Assembly: GCA_038210135.1 (NCBI GenBank)
Contig: JBBQWZ010000046.1
Coordinates: 1 to 57,308 of the forward strand
Reading direction: 5' to 3'
Length of the DNA: 57,308 nucleotides
From: JBBQWZ01 sp038210135
GTDB taxonomy: Bacteria; Acidobacteriota; Terriglobia; Bryobacterales; Bryobacteraceae
The notes under the pieces are model-generated. The model did not search any database, had not been told where the DNA came from, and worked only from the letters and a program-made list of their open reading frames with translations. The position numbers and the translations under genes were made by a program. This document shows, piece after piece, positions 8,355 through 17,235 of the stretch (within the stretch, counting starts at the first letter, position 1; every line of letters begins with the position of its first letter).

Positions 8355-9179
8355 ATGCGGATCGTGATGGCGCTGCTGCTTTTCCTTCCCGCTTTGCCCG
8401 CCGCGAACGGGCGTGACGCGGAATATTTGCGATCCATCGAGCAGTGGCGCAAGGGCCATGCGGAAGGGCTGAAGGGCGCGACCGGCTGGCTGAATGTCGC
8501 CGGGCTGTTCTGGCTCAAAGAAGGCGCGAACCGCGTGGGAACCGATCCGGCGAGCGACATTGTGCTTCCGGACGGTCCGAAGAACGCTGGCGTATTCACG
8601 CTGTCCGGCACGACGGTTTCTTATCGCGCGACGGATTCGGCCACGAGGACGTTGAAGCCCAATACCGACGAGATTCTAATCGGACGGCTAAAGATTTTCG
8701 TGATTGTGCGGAGCGACAAAATCGGGCTCCGGATGCGCGATCCCGAAAGCAAGATGATCCACGAGTTCTCTGGCCTGCACTGGTATCCGATTCAGCCGGC
8801 GGGACGGATTACGGCGAAGTTCGTGGCCGAGCCGAAGAAGATCCGCGTGCCGAATGTACTCGGTCAGAATAACGATGAGGATTCGCCGGGCTACGTGGAA
8901 TTCACCTGGCAGGGGAAAACGGTGAAGCTGTATCCGACGCGGGAAGAGAAGCGGCTGTTCTTCATTCTTCGCGACCGGACTTCCGGACATGGCACCTATG
9001 GCGCGGGCCGTTTCCTGTATACCGATTTTCCGAAGAATGGGACGGTGACTCTCGATCTCAACAAGATTGAGAATCCGCCCTGCGCGTTCACGCCATTCGC
9101 GACCTGTCCCCTGCCGCCGAAAGAGAATCGGCTCGATCTGAAGTTAGAGATCGGCGAGCGCGACTACGGCCGCCACTGA
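8355..9179 (+). CDS. DUF1684 domain protein, secreted
   Basis: 274 residues with a short signal peptide (MRIVMALLLFLPALPAANG). The family signature is clear: a Trp-rich start with GATGWLNVAGLFWLKEG and a conserved block near the C-terminus containing YPTREEKRLFFILRD, GTYGAGRFLY and the Cys/Pro-rich ENPPCAFTPFATCPLPP. The fold and activity of DUF1684 are not established to my knowledge. It is divergent from the SMP-30 gene across 66 bp, so the two may share a control region, and it is followed by the VOC gene after 31 bp. Confidence 0.83.
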   Translation: MRIVMALLLFLPALPAANGRDAEYLRSIEQWRKGHAEGLKGATGWLNVAGLFWLKEGANRVGTDPASDIVLPDGPKNAGVFTLSGTTVSYRATDSATRTLKPNTDEILIGRLKIFVIVRSDKIGLRMRDPESKMIHEFSGLHWYPIQPAGRITAKFVAEPKKIRVPNVLGQNNDEDSPGYVEFTWQGKTVKLYPTREEKRLFFILRDRTSGHGTYGAGRFLYTDFPKNGTVTLDLNKIENPPCAFTPFATCPLPPKENRLDLKLEIGERDYGRH

Positions 9180-9210
9180 GCATCGCTGCAGATTGAAGTT
9201 AGGAGAGACT

Positions 9211-9636
9211 TTGCCGATAGATATGACCGGCCTGACGCCCATGCTGAAGGCGGAAAACCTGGAAGAGACCATCGCTTTTTATACGCAAACCCTTGGGTTC
9301 GTGGTGGAGAACACGATGGCCGACGATAACGGGAAACCGAACTGGGTCAGCATGAAGTGGGGCTCGGCGAGCCTGATGTTTTTTTCGATCGATGCCGTGG
9401 ACGACATGCCGGCGCGGCCGACGATGACTGGCGTTCTGTATTTCAATCCGACCAACGTCGCCACCCTGTGGGAAGACTTGAAGGACAAGGCTCCGGTCGA
9501 ATGGGAATTGCAACTGATGCCGTACGGGATGCGTGAATTCGCGATCCGCGATTGCAACGGTTACATTCTGACCTTCGGGCAGGACGTCAACGACAAGCCT
9601 GCTCGCGAGTGGCCGCCGAAGGCGGGAAGTCTTTAG
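9211..9636 (+). CDS. VOC superfamily (glyoxalase/bleomycin-resistance fold) protein
   Basis: 141 residues. It has the paired beta-alpha-beta-beta-beta pattern with LKAENLEETIAFYTQTLGF near the start and the closing MREFAIRDCNGYILTFGQ, where the Glu/Asp residues usually sit at the metal site. Substrate unknown; family members include lyases, dioxygenases and antibiotic-binding proteins. The TTG at 9211 is chosen because aggagag lies directly before it; the ATG at 9223 and a TTG at 9193 are alternatives. It probably follows the DUF1684 gene in one transcript. Confidence 0.8.
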   Translation: MPIDMTGLTPMLKAENLEETIAFYTQTLGFVVENTMADDNGKPNWVSMKWGSASLMFFSIDAVDDMPARPTMTGVLYFNPTNVATLWEDLKDKAPVEWELQLMPYGMREFAIRDCNGYILTFGQDVNDKPAREWPPKAGSL

Positions 9637-9658
9637 CGGGCTAAAATAGAGCGTCCTC

Positions 9659-10801
9659 ATGATTATCTCTCGCTTGGTCCTTCGAAACTGGCGGAATTTT
9701 CGACATGTAGATGTCGAATTCACAGAACGAATTTTCATCGTCGGGCCTAATGCGGCGGGCAAATCTAACATGCTCGATGCCCTTCGATTCCTGCGGGATA
9801 TCGCAAAGCCAGGCGGGGGCCTTCAGAGCGGCATTACCCAAAGGGGAGGTCTGTCTAAGATTCGATGTCTCGCAGCACGCAGAGAGCCTGACGTCGAGAT
9901 CGAGGTTTACCTGGGCGAGGCTGGCTCTACGCAATGGCGATATGAGATTGCAATTGCGCAACAAGTGCGCGGCTACCGCCAGCCGATTCTTCGGAGAGAA
10001 CGAGTATCCAGAGATGGTGTTGTGATCCTGAATCGCCCAGAGAAGGCGGACGATAGGGACAAATTGAGGTTAACCCAAACTCACCTTGAGCAAATAAGTG
10101 CTAACGCTGAATTCCGAGAAGTCGCCCGCTTTTTTGAATCTATCCGTTATCTCCACCTAGTCCCCCAGATGTTGAGACATCCGGAAAGCTTTCAGACTTC
10201 TGGTATTCCTGAAGATCCGTATGGGCGTAATTTTCTCGAGATGGTCGCGAAAACTCCGGAGAAAACTCGCCGCTCTAGACTCCGCAAGATAGAAGCCGCG
10301 CTTCGGGAAGCCGTCCCCCAGCTTAAGAATTTGACCGACACCAAAGATGAAGCCGGTGTCCCTCATCTTGAGGCTGTTTACGAGCACTGGAGGCCTAACG
10401 CGGGACGACAGCGCGAAGATCAATTTTCGGATGGAACCATCCGCTTGATTGGTTTATTTTGGTCACTTCTGGAAGGAGAGTCTCCGCTTCTTCTGGAAGA
10501 ACCGGAACTATCTTTGCACTCAGGGATTGTGAGCAAATTGCCGAATCTTTTTCATCGGCTCCAACGAAAACGTCGAAGGCAAATATTTGTTAGCACCCAT
10601 AGTGGCGATCTGTTATCTCAACCAGGGATTGGGGGCGAAGAAGTGCTCCTGCTCACTCCTGGACCAGAGGGAACAAAGGCGGAACTGGCATCCTCTATTG
10701 ATGAAATTCGCGTTCTGCTTGAGAGCGGCTTGACAATCGCCGATGTTGCCCTGCCACGAACCATCCCGATCGGCGTTAACCAGCTCGATTTGTTTGAATA
10801 G
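9659..10801 (+). CDS. AAA/SMC-like ATPase, first gene of a candidate defence pair
   Basis: 380 residues of the RecF/OLD-like ATPase type (AAA_15/AAA_21). Walker A GPNAAGKS is residues 29-36. Toward the C-terminus come the signature-like FSDGTIRLIG, Walker B LLLEEPELSLH and the switch histidine in FVSTHSGD. There is no fused nuclease domain. The next gene starts two bases after the stop and encodes a TOPRIM-like protein, so the pair splits the OLD architecture in two, as RloA/RloB (AbiL) and AriA/AriB (PARIS) do. Base composition is visibly AT-richer than the flanks, which suggests transfer. A phage-defence role is inferred and not shown. Confidence 0.82.
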   Translation: MIISRLVLRNWRNFRHVDVEFTERIFIVGPNAAGKSNMLDALRFLRDIAKPGGGLQSGITQRGGLSKIRCLAARREPDVEIEVYLGEAGSTQWRYEIAIAQQVRGYRQPILRRERVSRDGVVILNRPEKADDRDKLRLTQTHLEQISANAEFREVARFFESIRYLHLVPQMLRHPESFQTSGIPEDPYGRNFLEMVAKTPEKTRRSRLRKIEAALREAVPQLKNLTDTKDEAGVPHLEAVYEHWRPNAGRQREDQFSDGTIRLIGLFWSLLEGESPLLLEEPELSLHSGIVSKLPNLFHRLQRKRRRQIFVSTHSGDLLSQPGIGGEEVLLLTPGPEGTKAELASSIDEIRVLLESGLTIADVALPRTIPIGVNQLDLFE

Positions 10802-10803
10802 CA

Positions 10804-11406
10804 ATGATTCCAGTTAACATCGGAGTCGAAGATGAACTGAGCGAGGCCGTTCTTCGCCAGTTACTCGGTTATCTAAATCGCGCCTTTGCGATCGGCGTCG
10901 CATATCGCAGAGGTGGGAACGGTTATCTTCGCCGCAACATAGTTGGCTGGAATGAAGCGGCCCGAGGCAAACCTTTCATTCTTCTTACTGATTTGGATAA
11001 TCAGCCATGCGCGAGCGGATTGATCGCCGATTGGTTAAGCCGACCTCAACATCCAAATTTGATCTTTCGAGTTGCGGTTAGGGAGGTTGAGGCCTGGTTG
11101 TTAGCAGATCGCTCTAATCTCGCAAGGTACTTCGGCGTGTCTCAGACTAAAATCCCAGGAAATCCAGACACCCTTGACGATCCTAAGAAGTCGTTGATCG
11201 CGGCCGCACGAGAGTCACGCAGCAGGAACATTCGAGAGAGTATCGTTCCCAGACGTGGAAGCACTGCGAAGGTCGGGCCGGATTACAATGGCTGCCTAAT
11301 CGCTTTTGTTCTCCAGAATTGGGACATCGGGCTCGCTCAGCAACAATCTCCAAGTTTGGCGAGAACCGTGCGCCGACTGATGACATTCCAGCTCACGTGG
11401 GGTTAA
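10804..11406 (+). CDS. TOPRIM-like nuclease-type partner of the AAA ATPase
   Basis: 200 residues. The layout fits a TOPRIM fold: an acidic N-terminal motif (GVEDELSEAVLRQLL, E9/E11) after a first strand, then ILLTDLDN with D63-x-D65, then VREVEAWLLADR (93-103), which resembles the third conserved block in TOPRIM/DUF4276-like proteins. The C-terminal third is basic, with IVPRRGSTAKVGPDYN. I cannot name the family with certainty. It is two bases behind the ATPase gene and shares its AT-rich codon use. It may cut nucleic acid when released or activated by the ATPase (inference from RloB/AriB). Confidence 0.72.
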   Translation: MIPVNIGVEDELSEAVLRQLLGYLNRAFAIGVAYRRGGNGYLRRNIVGWNEAARGKPFILLTDLDNQPCASGLIADWLSRPQHPNLIFRVAVREVEAWLLADRSNLARYFGVSQTKIPGNPDTLDDPKKSLIAAARESRSRNIRESIVPRRGSTAKVGPDYNGCLIAFVLQNWDIGLAQQQSPSLARTVRRLMTFQLTWG

Positions 11407-11419
11407 TGTCTGCGGTCAA

Positions 11420-12757
11420 TCAACGGATACAGAACAGCGTGTTCTGCCCGCGCAGGAAGATCTCGCCGCCGGCGATGGCCGGAGTCGAAATGAAGCTCTG
11501 ATCCTTCAGCGTATTCGTCGCAAGGATCTCGAAGGTCTCGCCCATCTTCACCACGATGACGTCGCCGTCCTCGGCAGCAAGGTAGAGCTTGCCGTTCGCG
11601 CCCACCAGCGACGCTTTGAAGTTGTAAGGCTTCGGCAGGCGCTGCTGCTGGTAGTAGGCTTTCCCGGTCTTAGCGTCGAAGCAGGAAAGCTGGCCGTTGT
11701 CGGTGAGGATGTAGAGTTTGCCGTCGTGCAGTACGGGCGATGGCGTGTAGGCGAGTCCGCGATCGGCGGTCCAGACAATGGCATCGGTGCCGGTGAGGTC
11801 GCCGTCGCGGCCCAGTTTGACGGCGAGGAGTTTCTGATTCCGGTAACCGCTCATGACGAAGATCAGTCCGTCGGCAGCGACGGGCGCGGGGATGGTGTTG
11901 ATGCCGAGTCCGCCGACTTCCCAGATGGACTTGCCGGTTTCAAGGTCGTAGGCGATCACTTTCTTGGTAGCGGAGACGACGACCTGTTTCTTGCCGTTGA
12001 CGGTGGTGACGTACGGTCCGGACCAGTTGGAATCGTTCGGCCGGGCAGCGCGCCAGAGTTCTTTACCGGTGTTCTTGTCGAGCGTCACGAGGAAGGATTC
12101 GCCTCCCTCCTGATCGAACAGGAGGACCAGCTTGTTGCCATCGAGCGTCGGCCAGGAGCCTTCGCCGAATGACAGGCGCATCTTCAACTGAACGCCGAAA
12201 TCTTTTTCCCAAACCAACTTTCCGTCGAGCGTGTAGCAGTAGACTCCGCGGGAGCCGAAGAAGGCGATGACGTGTTTGCCGTCGGTGACGGGCGAGTTCG
12301 ACGCGAAGCTGCCGTACATCGGGTGGTAGCCTTCATGCGGCACGGCGGTCTTGGCCACCTTCTCCCAAAGCAGCTTACCGGACTTGCGCTCGAGGGCCAT
12401 CACCATCAACTTGTGTTCGGAAGGCGGAGCGGACCGCGGCGCTCCGGGAGGCGCGGTCCGGGCGGATGGCGCATCCGGCGACGCGACTACAGCGGGAGCT
12501 CCGGTGGGGACGGCGGTCGTCAGAAAGATACGGTCTTCCCAGATTACCGGCGATGAGAATCCGCGCCCGGGGATGTTGGCTTTCCATGCGATGTGCTCGG
12601 TATCCGACCACTTCACTGGCGCGTCACCGACCGCCATGCCGTCCGAATTGGGTCCGCGCCAATGGGGCCAAGTGGTAGGGCCGGTCGCGGCAATGGAGGT
12701 AAATAGGACGACCGCGGAAATGGCGGTCGCCAGCAGCAACGCTTGAAATCGGCGCAT
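11420..12757 (-). CDS. Exported PQQ-type beta-propeller (outer membrane BamB-like) protein
   Basis: About 445 residues. The signal peptide is at 1-26. The mature protein opens with WPHWRGPNSDG, the usual start of the PQQ-like WD repeat family in Acidobacteriota and Planctomycetota. Repeated blades carry GKLLWEK, GKELWRA and GKSIWEV motifs. A Pro/Ala-rich insert lies near residues 85-110. No dehydrogenase heme or calcium site is visible, so it is more likely a binding or structural propeller than a quinoprotein enzyme. It starts at the ATG at 12757, 62 bp after the MBL gene ends, and may be the last gene of the second sigma-kinase run. Confidence 0.82.
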   Translation of the reverse strand: MRRFQALLLATAISAVVLFTSIAATGPTTWPHWRGPNSDGMAVGDAPVKWSDTEHIAWKANIPGRGFSSPVIWEDRIFLTTAVPTGAPAVVASPDAPSARTAPPGAPRSAPPSEHKLMVMALERKSGKLLWEKVAKTAVPHEGYHPMYGSFASNSPVTDGKHVIAFFGSRGVYCYTLDGKLVWEKDFGVQLKMRLSFGEGSWPTLDGNKLVLLFDQEGGESFLVTLDKNTGKELWRAARPNDSNWSGPYVTTVNGKKQVVVSATKKVIAYDLETGKSIWEVGGLGINTIPAPVAADGLIFVMSGYRNQKLLAVKLGRDGDLTGTDAIVWTADRGLAYTPSPVLHDGKLYILTDNGQLSCFDAKTGKAYYQQQRLPKPYNFKASLVGANGKLYLAAEDGDVIVVKMGETFEILATNTLKDQSFISTPAIAGGEIFLRGQNTLFCIR

Positions 12758-12819
12758 ATAGGGACTTATTGTGGCACAGGGTCCGAGCGGCACGGCCTGC
12801 CGTTCGCTGTTTATACCGG

Positions 12820-13761
12820 CTACCGGGCAATCGCCCCAGCGTCCATAGGCGAGCCCAGCTTGAACCGGGCTCCCACGGCGGCGACGGCGGCGGTCTCGCG
12901 TTTCAGCCCCAGGAGTTCACGCAGCCGGTAGGTGGCTTCGATCCCGGTGCAGTGCGCTCCGAGGAAATTCTGCACGCCGAATTCGCGGAGCTTTTGCGCG
13001 GTCCAGGCGAGTTTCGCCTCGTCCGCCTGATACAAATGGAAGCCGCCCAGGATCATGTGCATCGGCGCGGGATCAATACTCTTGCGGACGTGCTCAAGAG
13101 TATTGATGATACCGGCGTGGCCGCAGCCGGAGATGACGATCAGCCCGTTCGCGGTGACGATCACGAGCGACATATCTTCCGGGATGTTGTCTTCGACGGT
13201 GCCCGATGCAGTGCGGATTCCGCCGTTCGGACTCCAATTTTTCTCGGCGTGGATGCGGGGCACGGGACCTGTCAGCCAGACGCCGGGAAACAATTCCGTC
13301 GGCTTGTCGTGCTCGATGATCGTGGCGCCGGTCGCTTCGTAGTCAGCCTTCAGTTTGGGGATCCAGCCGTTGCCGCGGTCGAGCGCGATGCCCTTGCCGG
13401 CGTGCGCTTTGGATAAAGCCGACGGATTCCTGGCCATGACGTCGCGCCGCAGGGTCATCAGACCGCCGGTATGATCCTGATGATTGTGGCTGAGGATGAC
13501 GTGCGTCGCGGTGGACAAATCGATCTTGAACTCGCGCGCATTCTGGAGTACGGTTTCCGGTCGCGCGCCGGTGTCGAACAGGATGCGCTGGCCGTCCACG
13601 TCGATGACGGCGGCAAAGCCCCACTCGCCTAAACCGTCGCTCGCGAGCATCGTCGAAAGCACGCGAATCTCAACGAGTTTTGCAGCCTGCCGTTCTTGCG
13701 CGACGGCCGGAGCCAGCGCGATCATGCAGGTCATTACGATGCTTCGAAGTTCGTATTTCAA
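12820..13761 (-). CDS. Metallo-beta-lactamase fold hydrolase (COG1237-like), exported
   Basis: 313 residues with a signal peptide of about 21 residues ending AVAQE. The metal site is SHNHQDHTGG (HxHxDH), with further ligands in the ISGCGHAG block and GGFHLY. This pattern, including IPEDMSLVIVTANGLIVISGCGHAG, is that of the COG1237 group, related to archaeal dihydropterin phosphate synthase-like hydrolases. Substrate unknown. It starts 20 bp after the kinase stop codon, so it is probably in the same transcript as the sigma and kinase genes. Confidence 0.84.
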   Translation of the reverse strand: MKYELRSIVMTCMIALAPAVAQERQAAKLVEIRVLSTMLASDGLGEWGFAAVIDVDGQRILFDTGARPETVLQNAREFKIDLSTATHVILSHNHQDHTGGLMTLRRDVMARNPSALSKAHAGKGIALDRGNGWIPKLKADYEATGATIIEHDKPTELFPGVWLTGPVPRIHAEKNWSPNGGIRTASGTVEDNIPEDMSLVIVTANGLIVISGCGHAGIINTLEHVRKSIDPAPMHMILGGFHLYQADEAKLAWTAQKLREFGVQNFLGAHCTGIEATYRLRELLGLKRETAAVAAVGARFKLGSPMDAGAIAR

Positions 13762-13781
13762 GGATGCCTTGCTTTCTAAGC

Positions 13782-16418
13782 CTATTGGAGCGGAACGGTG
13801 GAAATGCCGTGATTTTTGATGGCGTCATCGCACTCCGCGATGATTTTACGCAGCATTTCACCGCGGTCGGAATAGGTTCCATCTTTGGGAAGTGTCTTTT
13901 CGATTTCGATCGCCGAATCGTAGGCGCGAACGTACCACTCCCGCGCATTATGCCAGAGGGGCAGGCGCATTGGACCCATGCCGGGGAGTTTCGCCAGAGT
14001 GATGTAGGTGTCGCCCATGGTTCCATAGGAGACGGACAGATCGCGCTTGAAATCCATATTCTTGGGAAATTGAGTGGCCATTTGTTCGCGAATGGCGAGC
14101 CCGGCGCGGCCTTCCCGCAGCGCCTCGTCAGCCCTCCCGAGATTTGCCAGGACGTTGCCCAACCGATCGTGCGTGGTGGCGACGGCGTTGCGGGCGCGGA
14201 CGTCCTTGGGATCCATTCGCGCCATGCGATCGCGGATGGCGAGCGCTTTGCGATACCAGTCGGCGGCTTCCGGATTGCGGTTGAGGCGAATCAGGTTGTA
14301 GCCGGTATCGCTGTAGCTGTAGGAAAGCGCCATTTCGACCGTAGCGTCGTTTGGATCCTCGGAATGCAGCGCTTCCTCAATTTTCACCGCGTGGCTCAGA
14401 CTCTCGAGGGCACCGGCGTTATCCTTCAGCCGGGCCTGGACGCCGGCGAGCGTTTTGTAGCCGAGCGCGACATTCGCCCGGCTTTGCCGCGTCGAACCCC
14501 GGGCGTCTACCTGCTCAAAGATTGACACCGATTTCTGGCGAATCTCCAGCGCCTTCTTATAGTCGGACTTGGCCACGTAATCGCCGGCCAGTTCGAAGTA
14601 ACTGATCGCGAGTTGACGCAGATTACGGACGTCCTTTGGATCGCCGTCGAAGATCTTTTGCCGCAAGGCCAGCATGCGCTCATCGATTCCAAGAGCATGA
14701 TCGAGGTGACCGTTGGTTCGCTCCAGACGCGCCAGGTTATCGTAGATCGTTGCCAAATTGATCTGATAGTTGACGTTTTGAGGGTACCGTTCAGTCAGGC
14801 GTTCGGCGAGGCCGCGGGCCTTTTCGGAATTGGCGACCGCTTGCGCGGTCTGACCTAAATTCGGCTGCCCGGGCGAACCCTGGACTTCGGCAACGCGAAG
14901 GTAGGCGGCGGCGAGTTCGGATTGCAAGGCTGGATCGTTGGTGGCTTCCTGCGACAAAGCGTCGAGATAATTGAGGGCTCGCAGGACAATCAACTCGCGA
15001 GCGGGCGTTGAGCCGGGAAGCTTGGCGATGGCGTCGTGGATTTCGAAGACGACGGAGTTAGCCAGACGGCGAACGTCGTTGAAACGCCGCTCCGCGCGGG
15101 CGCGCTGGATACTCGCCTGGCGGTATTGCCAAATGGTTCCGATCAATCCGCCGGTCAGCGCGAGCACCCCGAGGGTTGCGAACACAACGGCGGCGCGATG
15201 CCGCGAAATAAATTTTCCGGCGCGGTATTGGAACGTGTCGGGTTGTGCGATCACCGGCTGTTCATTGAGATGGCGGCGGATGTCTTCGCCCAACTGGCCC
15301 GCTGAAACGTAGCGCCGGTTGCGATCCTTGCGCATCGCCATCATCACGATGTTGTCGAGATCGCCCGACAGGGCACGGCGCAAACGATCGGGCCGGCTGT
15401 CACGGTCGTAGCTGATCAGCTCGGGCGTGAGTGTGTACTCGACTTTTCCTTCCGAATTCCGGATTTCCTCGGTGGTGTTCACAGCGGTCGAGGGCCGCGT
15501 CGGGTCGATTTCGCAAACGATTTGCGCGACTTCATGCGGGGAGCGCGAGGCCAAGTGATAGGGGCGGCGTCCGGTGAGCAGTTCGTAGAGAATGACGCCG
15601 AGCGAATATACATCACTCGTGGTGTTGATGGGCTCGCCGCGAATTTGTTCCGGACTCGCGTATTCGGGCGTCATCATCCGGACTAAGGTGACGGTCTGCG
15701 CGGGCGAAGAATCCGGCGTCAGAAGCTTGGCGATACCGAAGTCCAGAAGCTTGGGCGTTCCATCGGCGGCCACCAGAATGTTGCCGGGTTTGAGATCGCG
15801 GTGCACAATGAGGTTCTGATGCGCGTATTGGACCGCGGCACAGACCTTCCGGAAAATCTCGAGGCGTTCCGCCAGGCCGAGACGATTCTGATTGCAAAAT
15901 TCGACGAGCGGAACACCTTCGATGTACTCCATGACGAAGAAGGGCAGGCCATCTTCGGTGGTTCCGCCGTCGTACATGTGGGCGATGTTCGGATGATCAA
16001 GCGAGGCGAGAATCTGGCGTTCGATGCGGAAGCGATCGATGATGAACGACGTATCCATGCCGCGCTTCAGGACTTTGATGGCGACGGTTTTCTGGTACTG
16101 ATCGTCGGCGCGGACCGCGCGGTACACAGCGCCCATGCCGCCTTCTCCGATCAAACCGGTAATGCGGTACGAGCCGATGCGTTCCGGAGCGGGAACGCGT
16201 TCGCCACCGGAACCGGTGATAATGGCTTTCGCGTTGACGATAGGTTGTTCGATGAATTCGCCGGCATCCTCGTGGTTCGAGAGCAGGCTTTCGACCTCGG
16301 CCCGAAGCTCCGGCTGCCCGGCGCAGGCGTCGTCGAGATACGCTTCGCGTTCGGAGCCGGAGCGGTCGAGAGCTTTGTCCAGAACGTCTTTTACTTGTTG
16401 CCAGAGTTCGGGCGTCAT
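13782..16418 (-). CDS. Membrane Ser/Thr protein kinase with TPR tail (second copy)
   Basis: 878 residues, paralogous to the kinase at 1148-3877. The kinase domain has GEGGMG, the VAIK lysine near 112, HRDLKPGN near 203 and DFGIAK near 226. A hydrophobic span near 409-431 crosses the membrane. The tail holds TPR-like helices, including the NLGQ segment shared with the first copy and a clear TPR run (about 640-740). It starts 47 bp after the ECF sigma gene ends and is followed within 20 bp by the MBL hydrolase gene. It probably signals across the membrane to a cytoplasmic partner; the signal is unknown. Confidence 0.88.
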   Translation of the reverse strand: MTPELWQQVKDVLDKALDRSGSEREAYLDDACAGQPELRAEVESLLSNHEDAGEFIEQPIVNAKAIITGSGGERVPAPERIGSYRITGLIGEGGMGAVYRAVRADDQYQKTVAIKVLKRGMDTSFIIDRFRIERQILASLDHPNIAHMYDGGTTEDGLPFFVMEYIEGVPLVEFCNQNRLGLAERLEIFRKVCAAVQYAHQNLIVHRDLKPGNILVAADGTPKLLDFGIAKLLTPDSSPAQTVTLVRMMTPEYASPEQIRGEPINTTSDVYSLGVILYELLTGRRPYHLASRSPHEVAQIVCEIDPTRPSTAVNTTEEIRNSEGKVEYTLTPELISYDRDSRPDRLRRALSGDLDNIVMMAMRKDRNRRYVSAGQLGEDIRRHLNEQPVIAQPDTFQYRAGKFISRHRAAVVFATLGVLALTGGLIGTIWQYRQASIQRARAERRFNDVRRLANSVVFEIHDAIAKLPGSTPARELIVLRALNYLDALSQEATNDPALQSELAAAYLRVAEVQGSPGQPNLGQTAQAVANSEKARGLAERLTERYPQNVNYQINLATIYDNLARLERTNGHLDHALGIDERMLALRQKIFDGDPKDVRNLRQLAISYFELAGDYVAKSDYKKALEIRQKSVSIFEQVDARGSTRQSRANVALGYKTLAGVQARLKDNAGALESLSHAVKIEEALHSEDPNDATVEMALSYSYSDTGYNLIRLNRNPEAADWYRKALAIRDRMARMDPKDVRARNAVATTHDRLGNVLANLGRADEALREGRAGLAIREQMATQFPKNMDFKRDLSVSYGTMGDTYITLAKLPGMGPMRLPLWHNAREWYVRAYDSAIEIEKTLPKDGTYSDRGEMLRKIIAECDDAIKNHGISTVPLQ

Positions 16419-16465
16419 GCGGAGATCGCTTTACTTGTCGAGCGGACGGGAGATGGCTTGCATTC

Positions 16466-17050
16466 TCACAGAGCCGACGCGGGCGCCGTTCCGCCGCGGA
16501 TCATTTCCCGATACAGCCACGCCTTCGCGGCATTCCAATCCCGTTTGACGGTTGCCGGCGAGATGCGTAAGGCTTCTGCTGTTTCCTCGATGGACAAGCC
16601 GCTAAAAAAACGGAGTTCCACAACATCGCATTGCTGCGGATCGAATTGGCCTAAAGCGTTGAGTGCGTCGTCGAGCGCCACCAGATCCAGGTCCTGACGG
16701 CGAGGCTCATTTAAGGCGTCTTCGATCGAAAGCTTGAGCGCGCCGGAGCCGCGCTTGGCGGTGAGATGCGCGCGGGCGTGATCGACCAGAATCCGCCGGA
16801 TCATCTGCGCCGCGACACCATAGAAATGCGCCCGATTTTTCCATTGGACGCTGTTCTGGTCGATCATCCGCAGGAACGCTTCATGGACCAGGGCGGTGCT
16901 TTGGAGCGTATGGCCCGGGCGCTCACGAGAGAGATAAATGGCCGCCAGGCGGTGTAATTCGGAGTACACAAGCGGCATCAGGTTCTCGAGCGCGGACTGA
17001 TCGCCTTCGCTCCAGCGAGCCAGCAGTAGAGTGACGTCGTTCTTGTCCAT
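16466..17050 (-). CDS. RNA polymerase sigma factor, ECF subfamily (second copy)
   Basis: 194 residues. It aligns along its length with the sigma at 3903-4451, sharing PLVYSELHRLAAIYL, RERPGHTLQSTALVHEAFLRM, the RAHFYGVAAQMIRRILVDHAR block and the C-terminal helix-turn-helix SIEETAEALRISPATVKRDW. The ATG at 17050 is used; an upstream ATG at 17077 would add nine residues. It faces the frameshifted gene at 17236 across about 185 bp, which must contain both promoters. It is the first gene of a run with the second kinase. Confidence 0.87.
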   Translation of the reverse strand: MDKNDVTLLLARWSEGDQSALENLMPLVYSELHRLAAIYLSRERPGHTLQSTALVHEAFLRMIDQNSVQWKNRAHFYGVAAQMIRRILVDHARAHLTAKRGSGALKLSIEDALNEPRRQDLDLVALDDALNALGQFDPQQCDVVELRFFSGLSIEETAEALRISPATVKRDWNAAKAWLYREMIRGGTAPASAL

Positions 17051-17235
17051 CGAATTTACGCACCCCAGCGTATTCACCGGACTTCGCCGCGCCCCGGCAA
17101 CGCGGTCTCTTGACCGTTTAGTGTATCAAGCAAAAAACTTTGCAGCGGCGTGAGCCGTTGGGGCCTTGCGATCTCGCGTTTCCCCCCAGAAGCGGTTTCA
17201 GTTAGCGACGGTCCGCTGCTCTCCGAGGTGTTCTT

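Noticed and set aside
13680..14525. 281-codon plus-strand frame over the MBL and kinase genes
   Set aside because: It spans the gap between two real minus-strand genes and has no protein-like pattern.
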